Below are positions 8,046-18,669 of a stretch of 41,742 nucleotides of DNA, one piece after another (the first letter of the stretch is position 1; each line of letters opens with the position of its first letter). The position numbers and the translations under genes are program-made. The notes under the pieces were generated by a model. It saw nothing but the letters and a program-made list of their open reading frames with translations, was not told the origin of the DNA and did no database searches. The stretch lies in NCBI GenBank assembly GCA_021822005.1, contig JAJZSH010000003.1, positions 1 through 41,742 of the forward strand, given 5' to 3'. This DNA comes from Deltaproteobacteria bacterium (GTDB lineage Bacteria > Desulfobacterota > Desulfobulbia > Desulfobulbales > Desulfurivibrionaceae).

Positions 8046-8594
8046 ATGAAAAGAGGAATTCTGCAGTATCTGGCAATGGCATGTGTGGTTGTTTCCCTTT
8101 CCCTTTTTGCTGGCGGTTGTGCCAAGCAAAAGGTGCAGAGCGATAAGGACATGGCTGGTGGCGTAAAAGCTGATACCGGCGCGGGCATGGGAAAGGAAGA
8201 GTCTCTTGCTTCAAAATGGATTGGTGGCGACAGTGGCGCGGTTTTGGAAGGACGGACCACCGCCCCGATGCTGCCCATTTATTTTGACTTTGACAAATCC
8301 GATATCAGGGCGGACCAGAAGGATCGTATCAAGAAAAATGGCGATCTCCTGATCGGTTCAGCAAAAGCCCGTGTTCGGGTAGAAGGCAATACCGATGAGC
8401 GTGGCACCAACGAGTACAATATGGCCCTCGGCGAAAGACGTGCCGTGACCGCGGTGAAGTATCTTGTCAATATGGGCGTTGCGGAAGGCCGGATTGACAC
8501 CCTCAGCTTTGGTGAGGAAAAGCCCCTCAACTTCGGTCATGATGAGATGGCTTGGGCACAAAATCGCCGTGACGACTTTGTTATTGTCAAGTAA
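8046..8594 (+). CDS. pal: Peptidoglycan-associated lipoprotein Pal
   Basis: Outer-membrane lipoprotein that tethers the outer membrane to peptidoglycan as part of Tol-Pal. The 182-residue protein has a signal peptide ending in lipobox FAGGC, with the lipidated Cys near residue 23. A flexible linker follows, then an OmpA-like domain from YFDFDKSDIR (about 78) with VEGNTDERGTNEYNMALGER and the peptidoglycan-binding NRRDDFVIV end. ATG 8046 follows a strong AGGAGGAAGGAG site; the open frame further upstream lacks a signal peptide. No tolB or tolQRA lies next to it here. A hairpin terminator follows at 8625, so it is probably expressed alone from the promoter at 7928. Confidence 0.93.
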   Translation: MKRGILQYLAMACVVVSLSLFAGGCAKQKVQSDKDMAGGVKADTGAGMGKEESLASKWIGGDSGAVLEGRTTAPMLPIYFDFDKSDIRADQKDRIKKNGDLLIGSAKARVRVEGNTDERGTNEYNMALGERRAVTAVKYLVNMGVAEGRIDTLSFGEEKPLNFGHDEMAWAQNRRDDFVIVK

Positions 8595-8624
8595 GCTTCT
8601 TTTCTAAGAAGATTGTTACAATCT

Positions 8625-8663
8625 GAGATGGGAGCATGTATATGTTCCCATCTCTTTTTTTTT
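8625..8663 (+). terminator. Rho-independent terminator of pal
   Basis: Stem GAGATGGGAGCAT (8625-8637) pairs with ATGTTCCCATCTC (8642-8654) through one G-T wobble. The loop is GTAT and nine T follow (8655-8663). Textbook intrinsic terminator 30 bases after the pal stop. Confidence 0.88.
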
Positions 8664-8735
8664 GCTTTGTAACGGTAGGGCGGGTTATGAAGCGATACCT
8701 GAAAATTTTCTGCTGATAACAAACCGGAGACATGT

Positions 8736-9290
8736 ATGAAGATGAAATTCCTTTGGGGACTGTTTTTTGTGTGTGTGGCACTGAGCGCCTCTTCGGGGCT
8801 TGCCCTTGCGGCGCAGGATCGTGGGAAGATCGCAACTATCAGCATCCAGAAAATTCTTGGCAGCTCCAGGGCGGCCCAGGAAGCCCAGAAAGTCTTGCAG
8901 GCTGAGGTTGACAAGTTTCGATCAAAGTTCAAGGCGGACGAAGATGCCCTGACCGCCATGAAAAATGAGATTGAGAAGAAAGGTTCTGCCTGGAGCGAAG
9001 AGGTTCGCGCGGAGAAAGAGCGTGAATACCAGAAAAAACTTCGTGATTATGGCCTGAAAACCGAGGATGCAAAACTTGAGATGCAGCAGCTCGAGAAAAG
9101 ATACATGGAGCCGATTTTGAAACAGCTGCATGAAATTATCGCTGAGATCGGCAAGAAAAACGGTTATTCCCTGATTCTCGAGAACACCATGAAAGGCCTG
9201 CGCAACAGAACGGGGTTGCTCTATGCCGATGACGCACTTGATATCAGTGATCAGGTTCAGAAAGAACTCGATGGCCGCCTGAAAAAATAA
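8736..9290 (+). CDS. skp: Periplasmic chaperone Skp/OmpH
   Basis: Periplasmic chaperone for unfolded outer-membrane proteins. The 184-residue product has an N-terminal signal peptide (LWGLFFVCVALSAS, cleavage likely after ALA near residue 25). It then has the OmpH start KIATISIQKILGSSRAAQEA, a long charged coiled coil (about 55-125, the tentacles) and a C-terminal part with GYSLILENT that completes the trimerisation core. Length and layout match Skp (about 160-180). ATG 8736 lacks a perfect ribosome-binding site (CCGGAGAC upstream). The gene stands alone rather than between bamA and lpxD as in many proteobacteria. Confidence 0.88.
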   Translation: MKMKFLWGLFFVCVALSASSGLALAAQDRGKIATISIQKILGSSRAAQEAQKVLQAEVDKFRSKFKADEDALTAMKNEIEKKGSAWSEEVRAEKEREYQKKLRDYGLKTEDAKLEMQQLEKRYMEPILKQLHEIIAEIGKKNGYSLILENTMKGLRNRTGLLYADDALDISDQVQKELDGRLKK

Positions 9291-9427
9291 TACGGCATTA
9301 GCAGGTTGTTGAAAAACGCTGTTTTTTGGCGGCCTGCGTGCGATACAGGGATGTGTCGCTAATTTTGCTCACTGCCCAAGTGGCCAAGATTGTGGGAAGG
9401 CGGGAAATCTACTTTGCCGTTTTCGTT

Positions 9428-9457
9428 GCTGAAAAATCCAAGAATGGACTTTTCAGC
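9428..9457. repeat. Hairpin between skp and the permease gene
   Basis: GCTGAAAAATCC (9428-9439) faces GGACTTTTCAGC (9446-9457) with one mismatch and a 6-base loop. It precedes a stronger perfect hairpin at 9473. No gene lies in 9291-9499. Function unknown; it could assist termination. Confidence 0.55.
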
Positions 9458-9472
9458 ATTCTGCTAGGAATT

Positions 9473-9525
9473 ATCAACAAAAAGAGGCACTGCGGGAGAT
9501 TACCGCAGTGCCTCTTTTTGTTGAT
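9473..9525. terminator. Bidirectional hairpin between skp and the permease gene
   Basis: A perfect 23-bp stem (9473-9495 and 9503-9525) around the 7-base loop GAGATTA. The stem contains a run of A5 on one side and T5 on the other, so it can terminate both strands. The stop codon of the leftward permease gene lies in the loop and its last 7-8 codons are encoded by one stem arm. Confidence 0.8.
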
Positions 9526-11020
9526 CCTCCGCAAGTGGAATGAAAAGGATCAACCCCATTCCGGGAAGCGAGAGCAGGAAGCTGATCCCGAAAAAATAGC
9601 CATACCCTGCCCATGCGGCGAGAAAGCCGCTCAATACCCCGGCATACAGACCGCTGAAACTCATCAGCCCTGTGCCGATGGCGTAATGCGCCGCCTTGAA
9701 CCGCGGCTGGCATAAGCGCATGAGAAAGACCATGAGCACCGCGGTTCCAAGGCCTCCGGCGAACTGGTCAAAGGCATGCACGCAGACAACGGCAAGGAGG
9801 TTGTTCCCGCCGATTGCAGCGGGGATGGAATTGCCGGTGTTGAGCAGGACGAAGTCCTTGAGTTTCAGGGCCAGAAACATATAGGCCAGATTGGTGAAAT
9901 TCTGGGCAAGCAAGAGTGGCCAGATCATTTTTTTTAAAGAGTATTTCGAGATAAGCCAGCCGCCGAGCATTGCGCCGATTATGGAGAACGGCAGGCCAAC
10001 CCCGCCGGAAATCCAGCCGTAATGTTTTTTTATGCCCAGGTCGACCATGAATGGCGCAACCATGCTGGAGAGCATGTATTCCCCGGTCCTGATCAGGACG
10101 ATAAATGCCAGGATGGGACCGATTTTTTCACGATCCATAAAGGAAAAGAAGGCTTCGCTGAAAAAGGCGTTGCCCTTGTGCCGCAGCCATTTTTTAATTT
10201 TCCTTCGCTTAAAGCCGATAACCATGAGTGCGGTGACCAGGAGCATGCTGATCAGGGCGGTCAGGTCGATATTGAGCAAGAATCCGTGGCGCGGCAGCAG
10301 GCCCTGCCTGGTGATTGTCTGGCCCAGCAGGCGCAAGGCGACCATGAAAAGTGCGGCAACAACGGCAAGCCTGAGCAGGCGGCCTGCTTTGGCCGTCGGC
10401 AGCAATAGGGTCAGGGGGAGGCGGGCTGCTTCGCTGCGGGGCAAATACCGCAGATGGTAGACGGAAAAAAGCGCCAGAATAAGGGCCGATCCCCCAAAGG
10501 CAACAGGCCAGCCAGAGGTTGTCCCAATGGTTGCGATAATTCCGGCGCCGGCCATCATGGCAATCCGATAGGCCATGACCCGATAGCCGACAAAACGAGC
10601 CTGTCCGGCAGTGTCCAGGGTCTCCAGATAATAGCCGTCAATGGCGATGTCGTGGGTGGCGGCCAGGAAACTTCCGACAAAAAAGGCCATGCCGATGAGG
10701 GGCGTGGCCTGGGGCAGAGGGGCAAGAGCCGCGGCGGTCAGCAGAAGTCCCGCCAGCAGAATCTGCATGATGAGGAGCCACTGGCGTTTGGTGCCATACC
10801 GGTCAACATGCGGCGCCCAAAGAAATTTTAAAGCCCAGGGCAAGCCGAAAAGAGAAGTAAGCCCGATTCCTTCAAGGCTTACGCCGTTGTCCCGGAAAAA
10901 TACGGTGGAAACGGTGCGAATGATTGAGTAGGGCAATCCTTCGCAGAAGTAGGTGGTAAAGGCCCATACTTGGGGGATGGCTGGTTTTGGACCGGAGATC
11001 TTTTTTTCTGTTGCTGTCAT
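9500..11020 (-). CDS. AmpG-like MFS permease
   Basis: Inner-membrane transporter of the AmpG/PAT branch of the major facilitator superfamily; AmpG imports muropeptides for cell-wall recycling. The 506-residue protein has TTYFCEGLPYSIIRTVSTVF near the start, then WALKFLWAPHVDRYGTKRQW, the AmpG/PAT signature. ATHDIAIDGYYLETL and at least ten hydrophobic helices follow. A cytoplasmic basic loop (GFKRRKIKKWLRHKGNAFF) lies mid-protein. I start at ATG 11020; the open frame to 11185 adds 55 residues with no membrane or family character. The 3' end is part of a terminator stem. AmpG is the nearest known function, but acetyl-CoA or siderophore permeases share these motifs, so the substrate is open. 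Confidence 0.8.
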   Translation of the reverse strand: MTATEKKISGPKPAIPQVWAFTTYFCEGLPYSIIRTVSTVFFRDNGVSLEGIGLTSLFGLPWALKFLWAPHVDRYGTKRQWLLIMQILLAGLLLTAAALAPLPQATPLIGMAFFVGSFLAATHDIAIDGYYLETLDTAGQARFVGYRVMAYRIAMMAGAGIIATIGTTSGWPVAFGGSALILALFSVYHLRYLPRSEAARLPLTLLLPTAKAGRLLRLAVVAALFMVALRLLGQTITRQGLLPRHGFLLNIDLTALISMLLVTALMVIGFKRRKIKKWLRHKGNAFFSEAFFSFMDREKIGPILAFIVLIRTGEYMLSSMVAPFMVDLGIKKHYGWISGGVGLPFSIIGAMLGGWLISKYSLKKMIWPLLLAQNFTNLAYMFLALKLKDFVLLNTGNSIPAAIGGNNLLAVVCVHAFDQFAGGLGTAVLMVFLMRLCQPRFKAAHYAIGTGLMSFSGLYAGVLSGFLAAWAGYGYFFGISFLLSLPGMGLILFIPLAEDQQKEALR

Positions 11021-11267
11021 GGTGAAGACACATACTCGATGAAAATATTCTCTATTATACAGATCGATTTCTGTATATAATTTTTTATGCGGCAATGCGC
11101 CACATACAGCGCTTTTTTTCTTGCGGTAAAGAAGAAACCGCGGCGAATACGCAACCGCATGGAGACCTTGCTGCATTGTCGGCAACGCTGAAAGGAAGGG
11201 GATGAGGAAAAAGTCGGCTGAGTCTTTCGCTTTTCATCCGGATATCAATTCTTCCAAGGAGTGAATT

Positions 11268-12023
11268 ATGGCGAGAAATCTCATTATCATGGACAGCTCA
11301 GCCAGCATGCGGCGCATAATCCGGACCATGATTCAGGCCACGGTAAATGATGCGGTTGTCTCCGAGGCCCGGGATGCGGAGGAGGCAAGGGGGCTCATCG
11401 AAGATGCCCATTACCATCTGGTAATCTTTTCCAGGGAATCGTCCGATAAAAAATGGCTCGAATTCGCTCAAAAACGACTTGCCCTGCCGGAGGGACAAAG
11501 AACAAATTTTATCCTGTTTACCTCAAGCAAAAAGCAGGATTATTTTGAAGAGATCAAGCGCTATGGGATAGAGGAATATCTCACCATTCCCTGCGCTGCC
11601 AACGATCTCGGGGAACTCATCACCAGGATTTGCACACCCTTTTCCCTGCGCAAGGCCAGGCGTTACAGCGTTCCCGATGCCATCGCCAGTCTGGAGCAGG
11701 GGAGCAACAGTTTTGCCGCTGAGGTCATCAATTTCAGTGAGGGTGGGGTGCTGTGCGAACTCGATGCTCCTGCGCAGTTAAACTGGTTTATGCCTGCAAT
11801 GATCAGTATGGAGTTTAACCTTGATGGCGCCACGCTGAAAGTCGCGGGGCTGTATTCCGTGGCCAGGCGTCTGATGGTGGTTGAAGCGAATCCGGATTAC
11901 TCACCAAGACGTATCCGCCTGGCCTACAGGTTTATCAGTGTCCCGGAGGAAAGCAAAAAACAATTGGCCCAGGTTTTCAGGGTGATTGAGCAACAGGAAG
12001 GCCTGCTCGGGTACGAAGACTAG
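11268..12023 (+). CDS. Receiver-like/PilZ domain protein
   Basis: Two-domain signalling protein of 251 residues. Residues 1-120 fold like a CheY receiver ([19 protein letters not shown] start). The phosphoacceptor Asp position reads Ser (LVIFSRE, about residue 55) and the usual Lys-Pro near the end is TIP (about 116), so classical phosphorylation is unlikely. Residues about 130-235 are a PilZ domain with RKARR (RxxxR) and NFSEGG (normally D/NxSxxG), the two c-di-GMP-binding motifs. It may couple c-di-GMP to motility or surface functions; the target is unknown. The start has an AAGGAG site. The stop overlaps the dxs stop on the other strand by 4 bases (CTAG). Confidence 0.8.
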   Translation: MARNLIIMDSSASMRRIIRTMIQATVNDAVVSEARDAEEARGLIEDAHYHLVIFSRESSDKKWLEFAQKRLALPEGQRTNFILFTSSKKQDYFEEIKRYGIEEYLTIPCAANDLGELITRICTPFSLRKARRYSVPDAIASLEQGSNSFAAEVINFSEGGVLCELDAPAQLNWFMPAMISMEFNLDGATLKVAGLYSVARRLMVVEANPDYSPRRIRLAYRFISVPEESKKQLAQVFRVIEQQEGLLGYED

Positions 12024-13912
12024 CGCTGCTTCCCGCAGAGGGCAAGGGCCTCGACGATGATCGCCGGGGCATCGATATTTCCCTTATGGCGGAGCTGGGC
12101 CTGGGTGCCGTGTTCCATGAATTTATCCGGCAACCCCAGCACCTTTGTCTGAATGCCCCAGAGATTTTTCTGGGCAAAAAGTTCAAGAATGGCGCTGCCA
12201 AAGCCGCCTTTTTTCACGTTGTCCTCGATGGTTATCACCCTGCCGGTCCGACTGGCCCACTCACAGATCAGCGCATCATCCAGGGGCCGGACAAAACGCG
12301 GGTTGATCACCGCCGCCTCCAGCCCGAGTTTTTTTAGCCCTGTTGCCGCCTCCAGGGCAGCAGAAACCCTGTTGCCGATGGGGAGCAAAAGGATATCCTT
12401 TCCTTCCCGCAGAAGCTCGCCTGTTCCCAGAGGGATACGTTGCAGCGCATCGTCCAGGGAAACGCCTTCCCCGTTTCCGCGCGGATAACGGACTGCCGCG
12501 GGGCCTGGGTGCAGAATGGCCGTGTGGAGCATGTGCCGCAGTTCATTTTCATCCTTGGGGGCCATGATCACCAGATTGGGGATGAAGCGCAGGAAGGAAA
12601 GGTCAAACACTCCGTGGTGGGTCGGCCCGTCGTCCCCGACAAGGCCGCCCCGGTCAATGGCCAGGGTAACGGGCAGATTGGGCAGGCAGACATCGTGGAT
12701 AATCTGGTCAAGGGCCCGCTGGAAGAAGGTGGAGTAGATGGCCACCACCGGCAGCAATCCTTCCGTGGCCATGCCTGCCGCATAGGTAACCGCATGCTGT
12801 TCGGCAATCCCCACATCAAAAAAACGCTCGGGAAACCGTTGGGAAAAATCGTTCAAGCCTGTGCCGGCGGGCATGGCGGCAGTGATGGCGACAACCCTGG
12901 GGTCCTGTTCCGCGATCTGCACCAGGGTTTCGCCAAAGATTTTGGTGTAGCTGGGCGGCGCAGGAGGCGAGGGGACGGGCAGGCCGGTGTCGATGCAAAA
13001 TGGGCCAACCCCGTGAAAATCGCCCGGATTTTTTTCCGCCGGCTCGTAGCCCTTGCCTTTGGTGGTCAGCACATGGATGAGGGTGGGGCCGGTGCTGAAA
13101 TCGCGGACATTGCCCAGGGCCTCAATAAGGTTTTCCAGCTTGTGGCCGGGGATGGGGCCTATGTATTCAAACTTGAGGGCCTCGAAGAGCATGCCGGGGG
13201 TAAAGAAGCCCTTGAAGCTCTCCTCGCTTTTCTTGAGAACAGAGAGGATGTTCTCCCCCACGTTGGAGAAGGACTTGAGGAAATGTTCCATCTCCTTCTT
13301 GACGCGCACCGCTGTTTTGCTGGTCAGTTTTCTGCTCAGGAAACTGGAAAGCGCCCCCACATTGGGTGAAATGGACATCTCGTTGTCATTGAGGATGACA
13401 ATGAGGTTTTTGTGGAGATGGCCGGCCTGATTGAGGGCCTCAAAGGCCATGCCGCCGGTCATGGAGCCATCGCCGATAACGGCGATGCTCTTGTGGGGGT
13501 CGCCCTTCAAATCCTTGGCCGTGGCAATGCCCAGGCTGGCCGAGATCGAGGTGCTGCTGTGGCCGGTATCAAAGGCGTCATAGGGGCTTTCCGCCCTTTT
13601 GGGAAAGCCGCTGATCCCCTGATACTGGCGCAGGGTGTGGAACTGATCCCTGCGGCCGGTAATCAGCTTGTGGGTATAGCTCTGATGGCCCACGTCCCAG
13701 ACCAGCTTGTCTTCGGGGGTATTGAAAACATAATGGATGGCCAGGGTGAGTTCAACCACCCCCAGGCAGGGCGCCAGGTGTCCGCCGGTCTGCGAAACGG
13801 TCTGGATGATCGTCTCTCTGATTTCCGCAGCCAGCGTCCCGAGTTGTTCCACAGAGAGCTTTCTGAGGTCCACAGGGGAATTGATGCTGTCAAGTAAAGG
13901 GGTATGGCTCAT
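12020..13912 (-). CDS. dxs: 1-deoxy-D-xylulose-5-phosphate synthase
   Basis: Thiamine-diphosphate enzyme joining pyruvate and glyceraldehyde-3-phosphate, the first step of the MEP isoprenoid pathway. The 630-residue protein has [16 protein letters not shown] near residue 70 and [19 protein letters not shown] near 147-165, with [14 protein letters not shown] (the ThDP GDG...N motif). In the C-terminal half lie [32 protein letters not shown] and the transketolase C-domain. Length is standard. It is the third gene of xseB-ispA-dxs, 41 bases after ispA, an order common in proteobacteria. With ispA and the ispH gene at 21138 it supplies isoprenoids for the menaquinone tail. Confidence 0.97.
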   Translation of the reverse strand: MSHTPLLDSINSPVDLRKLSVEQLGTLAAEIRETIIQTVSQTGGHLAPCLGVVELTLAIHYVFNTPEDKLVWDVGHQSYTHKLITGRRDQFHTLRQYQGISGFPKRAESPYDAFDTGHSSTSISASLGIATAKDLKGDPHKSIAVIGDGSMTGGMAFEALNQAGHLHKNLIVILNDNEMSISPNVGALSSFLSRKLTSKTAVRVKKEMEHFLKSFSNVGENILSVLKKSEESFKGFFTPGMLFEALKFEYIGPIPGHKLENLIEALGNVRDFSTGPTLIHVLTTKGKGYEPAEKNPGDFHGVGPFCIDTGLPVPSPPAPPSYTKIFGETLVQIAEQDPRVVAITAAMPAGTGLNDFSQRFPERFFDVGIAEQHAVTYAAGMATEGLLPVVAIYSTFFQRALDQIIHDVCLPNLPVTLAIDRGGLVGDDGPTHHGVFDLSFLRFIPNLVIMAPKDENELRHMLHTAILHPGPAAVRYPRGNGEGVSLDDALQRIPLGTGELLREGKDILLLPIGNRVSAALEAATGLKKLGLEAAVINPRFVRPLDDALICEWASRTGRVITIEDNVKKGGFGSAILELFAQKNLWGIQTKVLGLPDKFMEHGTQAQLRHKGNIDAPAIIVEALALCGKQR

Positions 13913-13953
13913 CGTGGCCTTTTCCTCCGGGTAATACCCTGATGGGTGTCCGG

Positions 13954-14844
13954 CTAGTTGTTCCGTTCGTAAATATAGCGGGCAAGGGCGCGGAGCGGCT
14001 CGGCTTTGGCGTCAAAAATTTCCAGGGCGGTCACGGCCGCCTCAACAGCCTCCAGGGCCATGAGCTTTGTTTTGGCAACGCCGAAGAAGGCAGGGTAGGT
14101 TGCCTTGTTCCGCTGTGCGTCGGCTCCGGCGGTCTTGCCGAGATCTTCCGTGGTTCCTTCAACATCCAGCAGGTCGTCAACTATCTGGAAGGCAAGACCG
14201 ATCTGCACGCCGTATTGGCTTAATGCTGCAAACTGTTTCTCGTCGGCCATGCCGAAAATCGCCCCGGCCTGCACGGAAGCGGTAATAAGCGCCCCGGTTT
14301 TGTAGCCATGGATCAGCCGCAGGTGGTCAAAGGGGATTGTCTGGCCTTCGGCGGCAAGGTCCAGGGATTGGCCGCCGACCATGCCCTTCGGGCCGATGGC
14401 TTTGGCGATGATGTTGATCATCCGGAGCTGGGCTGACGGGGAGATGGTCTGCTGGACATCGGGATGGCTCAGCAGCTCAAAGGCGAAACTGAGCAGGCCG
14501 TCCCCGGCCAGGATGGCTTCCGCTTCACCGAATACCACGTGGCTGGTCGGTTTGCCGCGGCGGAGGGCATCATTGTCCATGGCCGGCAGATCGTCATGGA
14601 TCAGGGAATAGGTGTGGATGCATTCCAGGGCGCAGACAACGGGTAAAAGAGGTTCGGTGGCGGCATGCAGGGCCTCTGCCGCAGCCATGGCCAGGATGGG
14701 ACGGATCCTTTTGCCCCCGGCGAAAAGGCTGTAGCGCATGGCCTTGATATGGGCGGAAAGAGGCCCCTCCTCCGGCAGCATATAGCGCGCCAGGGCCTGT
14801 TCGACAACCGCGCATTGTTGAGTCAGGTATTTTTTAAATTCCAT
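13954..14844 (-). CDS. ispA: Short-chain polyprenyl diphosphate synthase (farnesyl type)
   Basis: Condenses isopentenyl diphosphate with allylic diphosphates, giving C15 or C20 products. The 296-residue protein has [19 protein letters not shown] near residue 41, the first Asp-rich motif DDLPAMDND near 86 and [12 protein letters not shown] near 157. [14 protein letters not shown] and the second Asp-rich motif DDLLDVEG near 226 follow. This is the bacterial IspA pattern. It lies between xseB (38 bases upstream) and dxs (41 bases downstream). The farnesyl versus geranylgeranyl choice cannot be settled by eye, so ispA is named from family and position. Confidence 0.92.
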   Translation of the reverse strand: MEFKKYLTQQCAVVEQALARYMLPEEGPLSAHIKAMRYSLFAGGKRIRPILAMAAAEALHAATEPLLPVVCALECIHTYSLIHDDLPAMDNDALRRGKPTSHVVFGEAEAILAGDGLLSFAFELLSHPDVQQTISPSAQLRMINIIAKAIGPKGMVGGQSLDLAAEGQTIPFDHLRLIHGYKTGALITASVQAGAIFGMADEKQFAALSQYGVQIGLAFQIVDDLLDVEGTTEDLGKTAGADAQRNKATYPAFFGVAKTKLMALEAVEAAVTALEIFDAKAEPLRALARYIYERNN

Positions 14845-14882
14845 GGCTGGGAAATTCCCGGGGGGTGCAAGCGAGACAGGGG

Positions 14883-15131
14883 TTAGGCGTCGTCTTCATC
14901 AGGAGCCGTGCCGGAAGTATTAAAGGGCATGCTGATGAGTCTGCCGTCTTTTTTTAAAAGGAGATCAACTTTTTGCTGTGCTTCCTCCAGTTTGTGGTTG
15001 CACAGCTCAGCCAGTTTGATTCCCTCGTCAAATTTTTTCAGGGATTTCTCAAGGCTCAGGTCGCCGTTTTCCAGCTCCCGGGTGATCTGCTCAAGCGACT
15101 CCAGGGCTTCTTCAAAAGATTTTTTGGACAT
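14883..15131 (-). CDS. xseB: Exodeoxyribonuclease VII small subunit
   Basis: Small helical subunit of the single-strand DNA exonuclease VII. The 82-residue protein has the whole family signature: [20 protein letters not shown] followed by [20 protein letters not shown] and [16 protein letters not shown] 15131 follows GGAGGGATC on the minus strand and begins the conserved part; the frame stays open upstream to 15248 without homology. It heads the xseB-ispA-dxs operon. The large subunit xseA is not in the window. Confidence 0.93.
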   Translation of the reverse strand: MSKKSFEEALESLEQITRELENGDLSLEKSLKKFDEGIKLAELCNHKLEEAQQKVDLLLKKDGRLISMPFNTSGTAPDEDDA

Positions 15132-15323
15132 GATCCCTCCCGAGGTTTTTCTCAAAAAAGAGTGGTCCCCGTCTGTCGGCAAGTATGAATAGAATTTTTT
15201 AAAATAATTGAAGTTGCGGTTCAGGGCAATGTCTTTCCAAAAAAACATGAGTATGGTAGGTTGGTTGGCATCGTCTAATCATGTTCGCGTGGCTCAAAAC
15301 GCTTTTTTTGAAGAAAAACCTCC

Positions 15324-16238
15324 ATGCCATACTCACTGCAGGATCTTCTCCCCCAATTCAGCCGCTGGCTTTCCGTGGAAAAGGGTTATTCCCCCAAGAC
15401 CGTTGAAAGCTATGGCCGGGATCTTGCCGAATTCGCATCGTTTACAGGGTCTGATCAGGATGTCCGCCAGATCGAACCCCGTGCCGTCCGCTCCTATGTG
15501 TATGCCTTAAACGGCAAAAACAAAGGCAGCTCCGTGGCCAGGAAGCTTTCCGCCCTCCGCACCTTTTTTCGTCATCTTCTCCGCGAGGGGGTTATAGTGC
15601 ATGACCCTGTCGCGCCCATTGCCACGCCGAAACAGGAAAAACACATGCCTGTTTTTCTTACGGTGGACGAGGTTTTTACCCTGCTGGAGATGCCGGGCAC
15701 CGAGGATGCCTTTGCCTTTCGTGACCGGGCGATTCTTGAGATCCTCTATTCCACCGGGCTGCGGGTCGCCGAGCTTGCGGCCCTTGACCTGGAGCGTCTT
15801 GACGTCGAAGAGGGCATGCTCCGGGTTACCGGCAAGGGCAACCGGGAACGTCTGGTGCCGGTGGGCAGCCCGGCTCTGGAAGCCCTGGGTCAATACCTGC
15901 CCCAGCGGACCTTGTTGATCCGCGAACGGATCGGTCGCGGGGATGCGCCGGAAAACAGGGCGGTTTTTCTGAACCACCGGGGGTTGCGGCTCACCACCAG
16001 AAGCATCGAACGGCTGGTGAAGCTCTATGCCCTGCGGGCCGGAATCGCCGCCCGGGTAACGCCCCATGCCCTGCGCCATTCCTTTGCCACCCATCTTTTG
16101 GAAATGGGGGCGGATCTGCGGACGGTGCAGGAATTGCTGGGGCATGTCAGCCTGTCAACCACCCAACGGTATACCCATCTGAACATGGATCATCTGAACG
16201 AGGTCTATGACCGGGCCCATCCAAAGGCGGGAAGATGA
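15324..16238 (+). CDS. xerC: Tyrosine recombinase XerC
   Basis: Site-specific recombinase that resolves chromosome dimers at dif. The 304-residue protein has an N-terminal SAM-like DNA-binding domain (about 5-90) and a catalytic domain with the full set: Arg147 (STGLRVAEL), Lys171, His248 and Arg251 (HALRHSFATHLLE), His274 (LLGHVS) and Tyr283 (TTQRYTH). Length matches XerC/XerD. The partner choice comes from context: xerC directly before hslV-hslU is a widespread arrangement (codV-clpQY). It is divergent from xseB, with 192 bases between them that hold no gene I can see. Confidence 0.9.
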   Translation: MPYSLQDLLPQFSRWLSVEKGYSPKTVESYGRDLAEFASFTGSDQDVRQIEPRAVRSYVYALNGKNKGSSVARKLSALRTFFRHLLREGVIVHDPVAPIATPKQEKHMPVFLTVDEVFTLLEMPGTEDAFAFRDRAILEILYSTGLRVAELAALDLERLDVEEGMLRVTGKGNRERLVPVGSPALEALGQYLPQRTLLIRERIGRGDAPENRAVFLNHRGLRLTTRSIERLVKLYALRAGIAARVTPHALRHSFATHLLEMGADLRTVQELLGHVSLSTTQRYTHLNMDHLNEVYDRAHPKAGR

Positions 16239-16247
16239 AAGGGGATG

Positions 16248-16339
16248 AGGCGTAAGGTGCAAGGATCAAGGCGTAAGGTACAAACTTAGGGGCCGTTACG
16301 AAATAACCATTACATTTTTTACCATTTCGTTACGGCCCC
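16248..16339. repeat. Tandem 21-mer and 16-bp inverted repeat between xerC and hslV
   Basis: Two imperfect 21-base units starting AGGCGTAAGGT lie at 16248-16268 and 16269-16289. They run into an inverted repeat: GGGGCCGTTACGAAAT (16289-16304) against ATTTCGTTACGGCCCC (16324-16339), one mismatched pair, 19-base T-rich loop. It lies 50 bases after the xerC stop and about 90 bases before the hslV start. It could end the xerC transcript or be a REP-like repeat; no T-run follows. Confidence 0.65.
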
Positions 16340-16426
16340 TTATGCCGATCACGACATTACAATGTTACAGTTATTTTTGAACGACGGCTTATGGTTGTTG
16401 GGGATGAATATTTAGGAGGAGTAGCT

Positions 16427-16993
16427 TTGAAGATCAGATCGACCACAATCGTTGCCGTCCGGCACAGGGGTGAGGTGGCCCTGGCCGGGGACGGCCAGGT
16501 ATCGCTGGGCAATACCATCATGAAACATGAGGCGCGCAAGGTGCGCCGCCTGTATGAAGGCAAGGTGATCACCGGCTTTGCCGGGGCCACGGCCGACGCC
16601 TTTACCCTGTTTGACCGGCTGGAGCAGAAGCTTGAGCAGTATGACGGCAACCTGATGCGGGCGGCGGTTGAGCTGGCCAAGGACTGGCGCACGGACAAGA
16701 TGCTTCGCAAGCTTGAGGCTTTTCTGGTGGCGGTGGACAAGAATCATTCCCTGCTCCTTTCCGGCACCGGCGACGTGATCGAGCCGGACGACGGGGTGCT
16801 GGCCATCGGCTCGGGCGGGCCATACGCCCAGGCCGCAGCCAAGGCCCTGGTGGCGCACAGCGAGCTTTCCGCCGAGGAGATCTGTAGAGAGGCGATGCGG
16901 ATCGCCGCTTCCATCTGCGTCTATACCAATGACCGCATTGTTGTGGAAAAAATGATGGACTCGCAAAAAGGGAAAAAGGCAACAGGTCCGTAA
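16427..16993 (+). CDS. hslV: ATP-dependent protease peptidase subunit HslV
   Basis: Proteasome-like threonine protease that degrades proteins fed by HslU. The 188-residue product has the N-terminal stretch [10 protein letters not shown]; the first Thr of TTIVAV would be the mature nucleophile after removal of a short propeptide. [20 protein letters not shown] and the [15 protein letters not shown] loop follow. I start at TTG 16427 because AGGAGGA lies 6 bases upstream and homology begins there; ATG 16391 has no such site. The normal C-terminus (YTND.IVVEEL) is altered: from codon 174 the reading frame enters the repeat at 16946-17084, giving an unusual tail [15 protein letters not shown]. hslU follows 147 bases later. 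Confidence 0.93.
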   Translation: MKIRSTTIVAVRHRGEVALAGDGQVSLGNTIMKHEARKVRRLYEGKVITGFAGATADAFTLFDRLEQKLEQYDGNLMRAAVELAKDWRTDKMLRKLEAFLVAVDKNHSLLLSGTGDVIEPDDGVLAIGSGGPYAQAAAKALVAHSELSAEEICREAMRIAASICVYTNDRIVVEKMMDSQKGKKATGP

Positions 16994-17084
16994 CCCAAGA
17001 TCAAAGAGTTACAAAGCAATAACCGTCGCCGGTCGCTTTCGCTTCCTGCTGTAATCGCGGCTTTTTGCGGTTTCAACAAAAAAT
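16946..17084 (+). repeat. Dispersed ~140-base repeat, copy B
   Basis: Second copy of the element at 4962-5102, same orientation. It starts at codon 174 of hslV, supplies the last 15 codons and stop, and fills most of the hslV-hslU gap. It keeps the CGCAAAAA/TTTTTGCG ends and the ACCG/CGGT hairpin; the outer arm is AAAGCA instead of AAAGCG. In copy A the first ATGA contains the host gene's stop, while here the frame reads through to a TAA 48 bases in. Confidence 0.85.
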
Positions 17085-17140
17085 GGCTGCCGAATAATAA
17101 AGAGGTCCGACAGCCGGTTTTATATAAGGAAAATTGTGAG

Positions 17141-18532
<1,392 letters not shown>

Positions 18533-18585
18533 CTGTCAGTTGATGATGACTTCGCAACAACTTAAAAAAAACGCGACATTCCGTC

Positions 18586-18605
18586 ATTCCGGCGAAGGCC
18601 GGAAT
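18586..18605. repeat. Short palindromic repeat ATTCCGGC-GAAG-GCCGGAAT
   Basis: Perfect 8-bp stem with a 4-base loop, in the context GTCATTCCGGCGAAGG and followed by GGAATCC. This motif is a very common intergenic palindrome in bacterial genomes. It is flanked by AACAACT (about 18557) and AGTTGTT (about 18612) in inverted order, and by two copies of TCAGTTGAT. It lies between hslU and the zinc-ribbon gene. Confidence 0.7.
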
Positions 18606-18669
18606 CCGACGAGTTGTTATGATTCCATCAGTTGATAGCTTACAGAGTTTTCTTTTTAACGAGGCCATC

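Noticed and set aside
12440-13369. Open frame of 309 codons on the plus strand
   Set aside because: Antisense to the well-conserved dxs gene; composition typical of a shadow frame.
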